Shown here: piece by piece, positions 46,217-54,802 of the stretch
Layout: every line of letters starts with the position of its first letter
How positions within the stretch are numbered: position 1 is the stretch's first letter
Made by a program: the position numbers and the translations under genes
NCBI RefSeq assembly: GCF_900114605.1
Contig: NZ_FOTP01000003.1
Coordinates: forward strand, 682,001-746,000
Direction: 5' to 3'
Length of the DNA stretch: 64,000 bases
Source: Bradyrhizobium sp. NFR13
GTDB taxonomy: Bacteria; Pseudomonadota; Alphaproteobacteria; Rhizobiales; Xanthobacteraceae
Notes under the pieces: generated by a model
Told to the model about the DNA's origin: nothing
Database searches by the model: none
Seen by the model: only the letters and a program-made list of their open reading frames with translations

Positions 46217-46242
46217 CGGCGTGCGGACTATGCCGCACGCCG
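46217..46242. other. Strong hairpin between the MaoC-like and Bug genes
   Basis: A 10-bp perfect stem (CGGCGTGCGG / CCGCACGCCG) with a 6-base loop lies between the MaoC2 stop and the Bug start. It has no T-run, so it may be a processing or stabilising element that sets different levels for the two parts of the operon. Confidence 0.55.
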
Positions 46243-46255
46243 TTGCATTGAGCCA

Positions 46256-46696
46256 CTAGGCTGTCAGCGGAAATTCAACCATCGCCTCGCCAACAGCGAC
46301 CTTCTCCTCGTTCTGGTTCTTCACCAGCACGTCGATCAGCACCCAGCGAGACTTTTCGGTGGTCTGCTTGGCCTTGATGATGCCAACCGGCTGGATCGTG
46401 TCGCCGGGCTTCACCGGCTTGACCCAGCGCGTTTCGAGACGGCGATGGATTGCACCCGCAGGATAGGCCCAGTCGGTCAGCATGCGGGTGATCAGCCCGA
46501 AATTATTCATGCCATGCATGATGATGCCGCCGAAATTCGTCTTGCCGAACGAGTTCTTCATGTAGTTGTCGTCGAGATGCAGCGGGTTGTAATCGAGCGA
46601 ACCGTCGCAGAAGAGCCGGATCGACTCGCGCGATACTGCGAAGCTCGGACCGTCGATGGTGTCGCCGGTAGAGAGTTTGTCAAAGCTGGTTGTCAT
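46256..46696 (-). CDS. MaoC-type (hot-dog) dehydratase, catalytic half
   Basis: 146 residues of the R-hydratase/MaoC fold. The catalytic motif LDYNPLHLDD supplies Asp and His, with IIMHGMNNFGL following. It is probably an enoyl-CoA hydratase subunit acting on an acyl-CoA in a degradation pathway. Paired with the upstream hot-dog gene, which lacks the motif, it resembles HadAB-like heterodimers. The frame is open far upstream (to 47059), but ATG 46696 begins the family part and leaves a 20-base gap after the first gene. Confidence 0.87.
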   Translation of the reverse strand: MTTSFDKLSTGDTIDGPSFAVSRESIRLFCDGSLDYNPLHLDDNYMKNSFGKTNFGGIIMHGMNNFGLITRMLTDWAYPAGAIHRRLETRWVKPVKPGDTIQPVGIIKAKQTTEKSRWVLIDVLVKNQNEEKVAVGEAMVEFPLTA

Positions 46697-46716
46697 GATT
46701 GATCTCCTTGCCCCGC

Positions 46717-47193
46717 TCACATCGGGCGGATGGTCTGGCCGCGGCCAGAACAGATGACGTCGCCGCGCTGGTTGAAGAAAACGTTGTCGTGGACCACGAA
46801 CAACCGCTCGCGTTTGATGAACTTGTCGAGCGCGCGGGCCTGCAGGGTGATGGTGTCTCCGGGCCGGGCCGGGATGTTGTAGCTCCAGGACTGGCCGGCA
46901 TTGACGGTGCCGGGTGTGCGCATCCAGTCGTCGGTTGGCGTGCAGGAGAACATCAGCAGGATGTGGATAGACGGCGGCGCGATCAGACCGCCATAGGGCG
47001 ACGCCTTCGCGTAAGCCTCGTCGAAATACAATGGGTGGTTCTCGCCGACCGAGCGGCAATAAAGCTGGATCGCCTCCTTCGTCAGAACATAAGGCAGCGT
47101 CTTACGTGGCTCGCCCGGGACGATCTCGTCCCAGACCTTGCGCAGGTTCGCGTCCTTCCAGAAATCGGTTTCAAAAACTTCCGCTTGCGCCAT
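46717..47193 (-). CDS. MaoC_N-like hot-dog protein (non-catalytic half)
   Basis: 158 residues of the FAS1-like/MaoC N-terminal dehydratase family. Where an active hydratase has DxNPxH, this protein reads GENHPLYFDEAYA, so it is probably the structural partner of the next gene, as HadA is for HadB. It starts at ATG 47193, with a GGAGAAGG site 5 bases upstream. It is the first gene of the MaoC-MaoC-Bug unit and divergent from an IclR regulator. Confidence 0.85.
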   Translation of the reverse strand: MAQAEVFETDFWKDANLRKVWDEIVPGEPRKTLPYVLTKEAIQLYCRSVGENHPLYFDEAYAKASPYGGLIAPPSIHILLMFSCTPTDDWMRTPGTVNAGQSWSYNIPARPGDTITLQARALDKFIKRERLFVVHDNVFFNQRGDVICSGRGQTIRPM

Positions 47194-47211
47194 AGCGCCT
47201 TCTCCACTAAC

Positions 47212-47226
47212 GTTCACCAGGCGAAC
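47212..47226. promoter_or_regulatory. Candidate operator in the IclR / MaoC divergent promoter region
   Basis: GTTCACCAGGCGAAC is a 15-base imperfect palindrome (GTTC-N7-GAAC) in the 106-base divergent region, 19 bases upstream of the MaoC-type start. Position and symmetry fit an IclR-family operator. It is not a LexA site, which needs direct repeats. Confidence 0.4.
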
Positions 47227-47299
47227 TTTATGGCCGCCTTACGAACAACTATAGGCGTGGTTTCCCGGGACTGACAAGTCCGAACCGGTAGGATGATGC

Positions 47300-48070
47300 A
47301 TGGCCAAAGACAGCGATGGTTTCGTTCGGGCAATTGCCCGTGGTTTTGCGGCCGTCGAAGCACTGGGTCGTCCACCGGGCCGGCACACGCTCTCGGAAGT
47401 GGCCGCCAGCGCCGGCCTCAGCCGCGCCACCGCGCGCCGCATGCTCGCGACATTGATCGTGATGAAATACTGCGAAGCCGATGGTCGCTATTTCAGCCTA
47501 CGCCCGCGAGCGCTAGGGCTTGGTCTTTCGTACCTCAATGCACTGCCTTACTGGGGCTATGCGCAGCGCGCTCTGGAAGACCTGCGGAACGAAATCGGCG
47601 AATCCTGCTCGCTGGCTGTGCTGGACGAGACCGAGATCGTCTATGCGCTACGATTGCCGGCGCAGCGCATTCTTTCAGCCAATCTCGCCGTCGGCAGCCG
47701 CCTGCCCGCCCATGTGGTGTCGCTTGGCCGTGTCCTGCTGGCGGCCCTGCCGCCGGACCAACGCGCGCATTATCTCGCCACCACCGAATTCAAGCAGATC
47801 ACCCCACGCACCATCACGGATCCCGCACTGCTGGAACGCGAGCTCGAACGTGTCGAGGCCGAAGGCTATGCTTGGATCGACGGAGAGCTCGATCCCGCGA
47901 TCTGCGGGATCGCCGTTCCCGTCCGCGACCACGGCGGCCGGGTCGTGGCGGCGATCAGCATAAATGCCATCTCGGGCACCATGGACGAGGCGACGGCTAA
48001 GGAGAAATACCTCATCCCGCTCCGCCGCACCGCGCAGGATATCCGGACACAGTCCTTCTCCACCGGCTAG
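47300..48070 (+). CDS. IclR-family transcriptional regulator (PcaR/PobR subgroup)
   Basis: 256 residues. The winged HTH lies at about 8-70 (HTLSEVAASAGLSRATARRMLATL) and the effector-binding GAF-like domain follows, ending GRVVAAISINAISGTMDEAT, typical of the PcaR/PobR/CatR subgroup that controls aromatic-acid catabolism. It is divergent from the MaoC-MaoC-Bug genes across a region with a palindrome, so it is the likely local regulator. The effector is unknown. Confidence 0.9.
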   Translation: MAKDSDGFVRAIARGFAAVEALGRPPGRHTLSEVAASAGLSRATARRMLATLIVMKYCEADGRYFSLRPRALGLGLSYLNALPYWGYAQRALEDLRNEIGESCSLAVLDETEIVYALRLPAQRILSANLAVGSRLPAHVVSLGRVLLAALPPDQRAHYLATTEFKQITPRTITDPALLERELERVEAEGYAWIDGELDPAICGIAVPVRDHGGRVVAAISINAISGTMDEATAKEKYLIPLRRTAQDIRTQSFSTG

Positions 48071-48159
48071 GCCGGCGGCCTTCCGCGCCTTTCATTCAGC
48101 GGGCCGGTTTGCTAGAGCAGCCGCCAACGATAATGATGACAGTGCGGGAGACGCGGGAC

Positions 48160-49035
48160 ATGAAATTGCTCAATCCGGACGACTTGGTCGCCATCGACAT
48201 CCATACGCATGCGGAAGAACCGTGCGGCTGCCACGCCGACGACGGTTATGACGATTTCCAGGCCCGCATGGCCGAGTATTTCAAGTCGCCACACAAGCAT
48301 CCGCCGACCGTACAGGAAACCGCCGCCTATTATCGCGATAAGAAGATCGCCGCAGTGATCTTCCCGGTTGATGCCGAGCGCGAAACCGGCTTCCGCCGCT
48401 ACAACAATTACGAAATGCTGGAGATTGCGCAGGAGAATTCCGATGTGCTGATCCCCTTCGCGTCAATCGATCCGCACAAGGGGAAGCTCGGCGTGCGCGA
48501 GGCGCGCAAGCTGATTTCCGAATACGGCGTAAAGGGTTTCAAGTTCCATCCGACCATGCAGGGCTTCTACGCCAACGACCGCATGGCCTATCCGCTCTAT
48601 GAGGCTATCCAGGAGGGCGGCGCTATCGCACTGTTCCACACCGGCCAGACCGGCGTCGGCTCCGGTATGCCCGGCGGCATGGGAATGCGGCTGAAATATT
48701 CCAACCCGATGTATATGGACGACGTTGCTGTCGATTTTCCGGACCTGAAGATCATACTGGCGCATCCCTCCTTCCCCTGGCAGGAAGAGGCGCTGTCGGT
48801 CGCGACCCACAAGCCCAATGTCTATATCGACCTGTCCGGCTGGTCGCCGAAATACTTCCCGCCGATCCTGGTGCGCTATATCAATTCGATCCTGCAGGAT
48901 AAGATGCTGTTCGGCTCCGACTGGCCAGTGATCATGCCGGATCGCTGGATGGCCGATTTCGCCAAGCTCGACATTCGCGACGAGGTGCGGCCGAAGGTCC
49001 TGAAGAACAACGCACGGAAACTCCTGGGCATATGA
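48160..49035 (+). CDS. Amidohydrolase-2 family metal-dependent hydrolase
   Basis: About 291 residues, a TIM-barrel hydrolase or decarboxylase. The metal ligands are HxH in VAIDIHTHAEE (H15, H17), H in FKFHPTM and FHTGQTG, AHPSFPW, and the terminal GSDWP. The family includes ACMSD-type decarboxylases. The ATG at 48160 has GGGAG 9 bases upstream and is preferred over the two ATGs further upstream. Its stop overlaps the O-antigen ligase start by four bases. Context (IclR regulator, acid transporter) suggests an aromatic or dicarboxylic substrate. Confidence 0.88.
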   Translation: MKLLNPDDLVAIDIHTHAEEPCGCHADDGYDDFQARMAEYFKSPHKHPPTVQETAAYYRDKKIAAVIFPVDAERETGFRRYNNYEMLEIAQENSDVLIPFASIDPHKGKLGVREARKLISEYGVKGFKFHPTMQGFYANDRMAYPLYEAIQEGGAIALFHTGQTGVGSGMPGGMGMRLKYSNPMYMDDVAVDFPDLKIILAHPSFPWQEEALSVATHKPNVYIDLSGWSPKYFPPILVRYINSILQDKMLFGSDWPVIMPDRWMADFAKLDIRDEVRPKVLKNNARKLLGI

Positions 49036-50249
49036 CGAACAACGATCTGCCGCGCAAACTTGCGGACGCCCGGCAGATCGCTGCCATTGCCACCGGCTTC
49101 TCGCTGCCGTTCTCAACCAGCGGTCAGGCTATCGCCGTGTCGATCTTTGCAGTGCTCGCCCTGCTGACACTCGACCGCGATCGGTTCATCGCCACGTTGC
49201 GGAGGCCTGCGGCCTATCTGCCGATCGCGCTGTTCGCGCTGATCCTGGTCGGCGTGCTCTGGTCGATGCAGCCGCTCAGCGGCGCGATCAGATGGGTTGG
49301 CCCCTACGCCAAGCTGCTGCTGATCCCATTGGTGATGGCAACGGCGTTTACGCCGAAACAAGCGTTACATATCGCTTATGGCTTTCTCGCAGCCTGCATC
49401 GGTCTTCTTGCCCTGTCATGGGCGGCGTTCCTGTGGCCAACGGGACCATGGGGCTGGTTCAAGGCGCCCGGCGTCCCCTTCAAGGACAACGCGGTTCAAT
49501 CCGGCTGCTTCGCACTTTGTGCCTTCGCTCTGGCAATCGGCGCGATGCGTATCTGGGCGCAGGACACCCGCCGCGCCATTGCGATGATCGTGCTCGCGCT
49601 TCTGTTCTTTGCCGACATTTTCCTGATCTACGTGTCGAAGACCGGCGCGATCATGGCCACCGCATTGCTCGGTCTATTCGTCATCCACGCCGGCGGCTGG
49701 CGGCGCTCTGCCATTGTCGCGATCGTAGCCATGATTGTGATCGGCATCGCACTGCTGACCTCGCCACAAGCCCAGCGCCGGATCGCAGAGATCAACTCGG
49801 ACATCAACGCCAATAGTGGACAGACCGCCGGCGGCGAAACAATCTCGACTGCATCGCGGCTGGATTTCTGGAGCAAGGCGGTCGGCTTCGTAAAGGCCTC
49901 GCCCATCGTCGGCCACGGCACCGGGAGCATCAAGCCGCTGTATCAGAGCATGGAGGCGACGAAGCCGTCGCCATATGGTCAAGCCACGCCCGATCCGCAC
50001 AATCAAACGCTTCATACCGTGCTGCAGGTCGGCCTGATCGGCGGGCTGCTGCTATGGGCCATGTGGATCGCGCATGCACGACTTTTTCTCGCGCGCGATT
50101 ATGCAAGCATCCTCGGCCAGGCGGTCGTGTTGCAGAACGTGATCGGCGGACTATTCAACAGTCACATCTCGGCGGTGACACAAGGAATGCTGTACTGTCT
50201 GGCAGTGGGATTGCTGGGCGCGTTGGTGTGCAATGCAGATTCGGAATGA
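49032..50249 (+). CDS. O-antigen ligase family protein (Wzy_C)
   Basis: An inner-membrane glycosyl-transfer enzyme of 405 residues with about ten helices and a periplasmic loop containing SSVGHGTGSIKP-like sequence (IVGHGTGSIKPLYQS) and DPHNQTLH, the motif of the WaaL/Wzy ligase superfamily. It may ligate O-antigen or polymerise a surface polysaccharide. Its start overlaps the amidohydrolase stop (ATGA), an unexpected pairing. It is convergent with a GT25 gene. Confidence 0.85.
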   Translation: MTNNDLPRKLADARQIAAIATGFSLPFSTSGQAIAVSIFAVLALLTLDRDRFIATLRRPAAYLPIALFALILVGVLWSMQPLSGAIRWVGPYAKLLLIPLVMATAFTPKQALHIAYGFLAACIGLLALSWAAFLWPTGPWGWFKAPGVPFKDNAVQSGCFALCAFALAIGAMRIWAQDTRRAIAMIVLALLFFADIFLIYVSKTGAIMATALLGLFVIHAGGWRRSAIVAIVAMIVIGIALLTSPQAQRRIAEINSDINANSGQTAGGETISTASRLDFWSKAVGFVKASPIVGHGTGSIKPLYQSMEATKPSPYGQATPDPHNQTLHTVLQVGLIGGLLLWAMWIAHARLFLARDYASILGQAVVLQNVIGGLFNSHISAVTQGMLYCLAVGLLGALVCNADSE

Positions 50250-50267
50250 CCGGCCGGAACCCGCCAA

Positions 50268-50984
50268 TTACTTCAGCTTCAGCCACCGCTTCAAATAACG
50301 CCGCCTGAATTTCTGCACCGCGAACTGTATGCGCAGCTGCAATTGCGCATGCCCTTTACGATCAAGTGAGCTCTTGAACACGCCGTTGAGCGAGCCTTGC
50401 TCGGCCAGTGGCGGTTCCGGCCACAGGAACGGGATGCCCATGGCAGGATCGCCGGTGTTGAAGGCGATGTCGATAGGCTCATGCATCGGATGCCGCGCGA
50501 TCCAGTCAAGTCGCGCTGAAGCCTCGGGCGCGCCCAGCACGTAGGCTTCCATATTGCGCACGCGATTGCCGGGATAGACGATCTGCCCCGGGCGCAACTC
50601 CGACGCCGGGGTGTAAAAATTGGTCGCGGCGCCAAGATGCAGAATTCGCGGCCGCGGCCACTTTTCGGCTTCGTCGAGCACGCGCTTCAACTGGTCGCAG
50701 AAATCCGGCACCAGCAATGCGTCATCCTCGAAGATCAGCGCCAGATCCTGGCCGCGCTCGCGAATGCGCTGCATGGCGACAACATGTTTCAGCGCGCAGG
50801 ATTTCTGCCGCAGCGTCAGGTCGGCACCTTCGGCGAAGTAAGCCCGATCGACATCGGAGGTGATCTCGTCGGCATCGAAATCCAGCACCCATTCGAACTC
50901 GATGCCCGCACGGTCGAGCTCGCGCTGGATATGCTCCGTGCGCTCGGGCAACGACTTGGCATGAATCACATAGGCCGGCAGCAT
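50268..50984 (-). CDS. Glycosyltransferase family 25 (LPS biosynthesis type)
   Basis: 238 residues. The GT25 N terminus YVIHAKSLPERTEHIQREL, the donor-binding ALIFEDDALL (DD motif near residue 85) and the later GDPAMG are characteristic. It adds sugar to lipooligosaccharide or a related glycan in the cytoplasm. Together with the convergent O-antigen ligase it points to a surface-polysaccharide locus. Confidence 0.9.
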   Translation of the reverse strand: MLPAYVIHAKSLPERTEHIQRELDRAGIEFEWVLDFDADEITSDVDRAYFAEGADLTLRQKSCALKHVVAMQRIRERGQDLALIFEDDALLVPDFCDQLKRVLDEAEKWPRPRILHLGAATNFYTPASELRPGQIVYPGNRVRNMEAYVLGAPEASARLDWIARHPMHEPIDIAFNTGDPAMGIPFLWPEPPLAEQGSLNGVFKSSLDRKGHAQLQLRIQFAVQKFRRRYLKRWLKLK

Positions 50985-51164
50985 CGAGGGAAAGGCTCCA
51001 GAACATCGCCCGGCATGGTCAGCCGGACAAGAGCCCGTATAAGGTCAAAACCGGCGTGAGGGAATGGCGGGGCAACGCCGCCCCGGTTCCCCAATGCACG
51101 GATGTGACTTCACTTTGTCGGCGACATGTGAGAGGGCGTGGCGGTATTTCACCGAGACCGCATC

Positions 51165-51662
51165 ATGAGCCTTGAGTCCGTCCGCGCCTTTCTCACCGCC
51201 AACGCCCCCGAATTATCCGTCGCCGTCACAGACAAAAGCTCCGCCACGGTCCTTCTCGCCGCCGAAGCGTTGGGCGTCGAACCCGGCCAAATCGCCAAGA
51301 CGCTGTCGGTGCGGGTCGGCGACCGGGTGGTGCTGGTGGTGACCAAGGGTACAGCGCGGCTCGACAACAAGAAGGCACGCGATGCACTTGGCGGCAAGCC
51401 CCGCATGCTGGGGGCCGATGAGGTCATTGCCCTCACCGGCCATCCGGTCGGCGGCGTCTGCCCATTCGGCCTGGCAACGCCATTACAAGTCTACTGCGAC
51501 GTGTCGCTGAGGGAATTCGCCGAGGTGTGGCCGGCGGCGGGCTCGGTCAACAGTTCGGTGCGTATGTCCCCGGCACGGATGGCCGAACTGACCGGGGCCA
51601 GTTGGGTCGATGTTTGCCAGGAGCCGGCGGCAGTGCAGGAGCAAGCTCCCGCGATGGGTTGA
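51165..51662 (+). CDS. YbaK/EbsC family aminoacyl-tRNA deacylase-like protein
   Basis: 165 residues. The fold is shown by AKTLSVRVGDRVVLVVTKGTARLDNKKARDALG (conserved substrate-pocket lysine), VGGVCPFGL and the C-terminal VNSSVRMSPARMAELTGASWVDVCQ. The family hydrolyses misacylated tRNA (Cys-tRNA-Pro, Ala-tRNA-Pro). ATG 51165 fits the length; the frame opens 27 bases earlier. Confidence 0.9.
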   Translation: MSLESVRAFLTANAPELSVAVTDKSSATVLLAAEALGVEPGQIAKTLSVRVGDRVVLVVTKGTARLDNKKARDALGGKPRMLGADEVIALTGHPVGGVCPFGLATPLQVYCDVSLREFAEVWPAAGSVNSSVRMSPARMAELTGASWVDVCQEPAAVQEQAPAMG

Positions 51663-52090
51663 GGCAGCGAGAATAATTTCACTGCCGTTCATTGCCGGCA
51701 GAGAACAAGCCAACCGCCGTCCGGCACGAGAGCAGCGCGGGTATTGCTATTTTTGCCGGGGGATCGACTTCCCCCGCGCAAGGCACGATTTTCCGGGTGT
51801 CGTCCCTGAGGACGCTCGGCTGTGCAGCAACATGTGCGGCCCAACCGGACAAGACCATGCGCTTCAAAGCCTCGTCTCATCGCCCGCAGTCGTCGAAGAC
51901 CTGGAAGCAGGTCGTGGCGTCGATCGTGGCCGCAGCTGCAGCCGGACTACAGTCCGCTGGCGCCTGAATGCGCTCTGTAGACGTCCGCGGGAGCGCGCCG
52001 CTGGCGCCAAGTTCCCGCGTTATCAAAATCTTGAGGGTATATAGCTAGGGTTGCATCCGGCCGTGTGTAAATCGGCGGGGGGACCTCGAG
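51663..52090. other. Intergenic region with hairpin and one short frame
   Basis: About 430 bases with no confident gene. A stem CGGGGG / CCCCCG lies at 51757-51776. A plus-strand frame (51857-51967, 36 residues, MRFKASSHRPQSS followed by an Ala-rich helix) is possible but has no convincing ribosome-binding site. I see nothing else in this stretch. Confidence 0.4.
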
Positions 52091-52612
52091 ATGCGGCTCG
52101 TGCCGATCACCGACGCCGACAGAAGCTGGGCTTCACTGAAGTCGCAGTGGCGGAAGGCTGCCGAGGCAGCCGAGGAAGACTTCTCCACTTACACCCAAGG
52201 TATTTTCGCGGCGCTGGACCCTGTCATGCAGGGCGGCAAGGGTGGGTTGTACGGTCTCTACGACGGCACCGTTCCGCAGGCTTTCTGTCAGGTCAGCAAA
52301 CTTCTGATGCCCAAATTCGAAGGTCCCGTGCTGCGTTGCCGTTTCATGACCGTGTCGCCGACCTACGACTTCGGAAATGCCGGTCTCGATAAATACGGAC
52401 AACTGCTGATCGAGCTGTTTTCCGGCATGATCTGGCTGTCGCGCAACGCCCTTTCCGCCAGCCATATCCAGTTTCATCTCCGCAGCCCCGCCGACGCGCA
52501 GTTCCTCGCGCCATTGCAGGCTCCGGTGCCCGACTCACCGTTCCAGCGCTTCACCATTAACGGCGCCTGGGTCGAATGCGATCTCAAGCTGCCCGAACTC
52601 GAAACAATGTAA
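52091..52612 (+). CDS. Conserved-looking protein of unknown function
   Basis: 173 residues, no recognised domain. It has an acidic/tryptophan N terminus (SWASLKSQWRKAAEAAEEDF), a beta-rich middle (RCRFMTVSPTYDFGN), a helix with IELFSGMIWLSRNAL and a C-terminal strand-rich part. A GGGGGGA purine run precedes the ATG. It may be a GNAT-like fold but I cannot support that. Confidence 0.7.
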   Translation: MRLVPITDADRSWASLKSQWRKAAEAAEEDFSTYTQGIFAALDPVMQGGKGGLYGLYDGTVPQAFCQVSKLLMPKFEGPVLRCRFMTVSPTYDFGNAGLDKYGQLLIELFSGMIWLSRNALSASHIQFHLRSPADAQFLAPLQAPVPDSPFQRFTINGAWVECDLKLPELETM

Positions 52613-52674
52613 GAGCGTGCAGCGCAATGACGCGTGCCGCAAGCTTGCGCAGCGACATCGGCGATGATAGCCCG

Positions 52675-52688
52675 GTTGTACGATGACC
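52675..52688. promoter_or_regulatory. Candidate FadR-family operator overlapping the regulator start codon
   Basis: GTTGTACGATGACC overlaps the ATG of the FadR-type gene. The identical 14 bases occur at 56607-56620 upstream of the TRAP operon. The GT...AC spacing fits GntR/FadR-type operators. See the corresponding finding. Confidence 0.55.
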
Positions 52689-53468
52689 GGACAAGCTAAG
52701 CCACGCACCAAGCGCAAGACAACCAATGGGGCCGCAGGCACGCCTTTGCTGCGACCGCTCAATCCCGTGCGCCGCCGCACTGAGGAAGTCGTCGAGCGCA
52801 TCGCTGCCCAGATCATCGAAGGCCGTTTGCCCGCAGGTGCGCGCCTACCGACCGAGCAGGCCATGATGGCGGCCATGGGCGTCAGCCGCACGGTCGTTCG
52901 CGAGGCGATTGCGGCACTCCGCGCCCGGGGTCTTGTAACCACCCGGCAAGGCGCCGGTGCCTTCGTCAACAGCGAGCCCGATCAGCAGCCTTATGCCATC
53001 GACCCCGACGGCCTGGGCTCGCTTGGCAGCGTGATCGAAATTCTTGAACTGCGCACGGCCGTCGAGATGGAGGCCGCGGCTATAGCCAGCGAGCGCGCCA
53101 CCGCTGCCCAGATCCGGGCCATTGCCAAGGCCGCGGCTACCTTCAGCCGCGCCATCGCCAATGGCGACCGCGCAGTGAAGGAGGATTTTGACTTCCACTT
53201 CGCCATTGCCGTCGCGACGCAGAATGCACGCTTCGTCGGCTTTCTGGAATTCCTTGGCGGCCTCATCATCCCGCGCCAGAGCATCCGCACCTTCGATGGC
53301 AAGATCGAATTGCAGAAGCGCTATCTCGAGAGCATCGAGAAGGAGCATCAAGTCATCGTCAATGCGATCAGCGCCCGTTCGCCGCGCAAGGCTCGCGATG
53401 CGATGCGCCGGCATTTGCTGAACGGCAAGGAACGTTACAAGCAGTTGTCAGTCGATCCGGTCCAGTAG
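52683..53468 (+). CDS. FadR/GntR-family transcriptional regulator with FCD domain
   Basis: 261 residues. The winged HTH spans about 34-110 (ERIAAQIIEGRLPAGARLPTEQAMMAAMGVSRTVVREAIAALRARGLV); the all-helical FCD domain follows to the C terminus with acidic and histidine residues for metal and ligand binding. Such regulators commonly control TRAP transporters and sugar-acid or dicarboxylate catabolism. The TRAP operon is convergent, ending one base from this gene, and shares a 14-base site with this gene's start. Repression relieved by a ligand is inferred. Confidence 0.92.
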   Translation: MTGQAKPRTKRKTTNGAAGTPLLRPLNPVRRRTEEVVERIAAQIIEGRLPAGARLPTEQAMMAAMGVSRTVVREAIAALRARGLVTTRQGAGAFVNSEPDQQPYAIDPDGLGSLGSVIEILELRTAVEMEAAAIASERATAAQIRAIAKAAATFSRAIANGDRAVKEDFDFHFAIAVATQNARFVGFLEFLGGLIIPRQSIRTFDGKIELQKRYLESIEKEHQVIVNAISARSPRKARDAMRRHLLNGKERYKQLSVDPVQ

Positions 53469-53469
53469 C

Positions 53470-54762
53470 TCACCTGAAGCCGAACGCGTGCGGCAGCGCC
53501 ATCGAGAACCACGGCACGTAGGTCACGATCATCAAGACGGCGAACATCACCCAGTAAAATGGCCAGATGCCGCGCATGACCTCGTCCACCGAGACCTTGC
53601 CGATGGCGCAGCCGACGAACAGCGTGGTGCCAACAGGAGGCGTCAGCAGGCCGATGCCGAGATTGAGCAGCATCACGATGCCGAAATGCACGGGATCGAT
53701 GCCGAAATTCTTCACCACCGGCAGCAGGATCGGCGTGCAAATCAGCAGCAGCGGCGCGAGATCCAGCGCCGTGCCGAGGATCAGCAGCATGATGTTGAGC
53801 CACATCAGCAGCACATATTTGTTCGACGAGATGGCGACGAAGAATTCGGTCATATGCATCGGCATCTGCATCATCGCCGCGACATAGCCGAAACATGACG
53901 CGGTCGCGACCAGCGTCAGCACCATCGCCACTGTCTGCAGCGTCCGGTAGGTCAGCATCGGCAGCTCGGACCATTTGTAGTCGCGATAAATGAACATCGT
54001 GACGAAGAAGGCCCAGACGCACGCCACAGCGCCTGCCTCGATAGGCGTGAACACGCCTGTGAGAATGCCGCCGAGCACGATCACCAGCGTGACGATGCCC
54101 CAGGTAGCGTCCCCCAGCATTTTCAGCGCCTGCTTCACTGGCACCGGCTCGCCCTTCGGATGACCATCGCGATAGGCAAAGTAGAGACACAACAGCATGA
54201 TCGCGAAGCCAAGCAGCAGCCCGGGCACGATACCTGCCAGGAACAGGCTGGTGATCGAGACCACGCCGCCAGTCGCCAGCGAATAGATCACCGCATTGTG
54301 GCTCGGCGGCACCAGGATCGCCTGGACCGAGGCGGAGATGGTCACATTGGTGGCGAACACCCGTGGATACCCCTTCGCCGCCATCTGCGGGATCATCACC
54401 GAGCCAATCGCCGACGTATCCGCGACCGACGAGCCGGAGATTCCGGACATGATGGTGGTGGCCAGGATGTTAACCTGCGACAGCCCGCCGCGAATGCGCG
54501 TGAAGCCGATCACCACAGCTGCAAAATCCACCAGCCTTCGCGCCATACCGCCTTCTGCCATGATGGCGCCGGCCAGCACGAAGAACGGCACGGTCAGCAT
54601 CGACACCTTGCCGACTCCGCTGGAGAGTTGCTGCATCACAGCCGCGACCGGCAGATCAATCCACAGTGCACCGACGAGCGCCGAAAGCGCCAGCGCGAAA
54701 GCGATCGGCATGCCGACGGCGAAGAACAGACACATGCTGAGCAGAAGAACGGCGATGTCCAT
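53470..54762 (-). CDS. dctM: TRAP transporter large permease (DctM)
   Basis: An inner-membrane protein of 430 residues with about 12 helices. The DctM family pattern is complete: IMAEGGMARRLVDFA, GSSVADTSAIGSVMIPQM, and LGTALDLAPLLLICTPILLPVV. ATG 54762 matches the family N terminus MDIAVLLLS; the frame extends 72 bases upstream. It couples Na+ to uptake of the acid captured by DctP. It is last in the dctP-dctQ-dctM operon. Confidence 0.94.
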   Translation of the reverse strand: MDIAVLLLSMCLFFAVGMPIAFALALSALVGALWIDLPVAAVMQQLSSGVGKVSMLTVPFFVLAGAIMAEGGMARRLVDFAAVVIGFTRIRGGLSQVNILATTIMSGISGSSVADTSAIGSVMIPQMAAKGYPRVFATNVTISASVQAILVPPSHNAVIYSLATGGVVSITSLFLAGIVPGLLLGFAIMLLCLYFAYRDGHPKGEPVPVKQALKMLGDATWGIVTLVIVLGGILTGVFTPIEAGAVACVWAFFVTMFIYRDYKWSELPMLTYRTLQTVAMVLTLVATASCFGYVAAMMQMPMHMTEFFVAISSNKYVLLMWLNIMLLILGTALDLAPLLLICTPILLPVVKNFGIDPVHFGIVMLLNLGIGLLTPPVGTTLFVGCAIGKVSVDEVMRGIWPFYWVMFAVLMIVTYVPWFSMALPHAFGFR

Positions 54763-54802
54763 GTCGGATTTTCTTTGTTCTGGCTGGAGCTGATCGGCGA
54801 AG

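Noticed and set aside
46697-47059. N-terminal extension of the second MaoC-type gene
   Set aside because: The extension lies inside the first MaoC-type gene in another frame; the family begins at ATG 46696.
47212-47226. GTTC-N7-GAAC read as an SOS box
   Set aside because: Alphaproteobacterial LexA sites are direct repeats (GTTC-N7-GTTC); this one is an inverted repeat and fits the adjacent IclR gene better.
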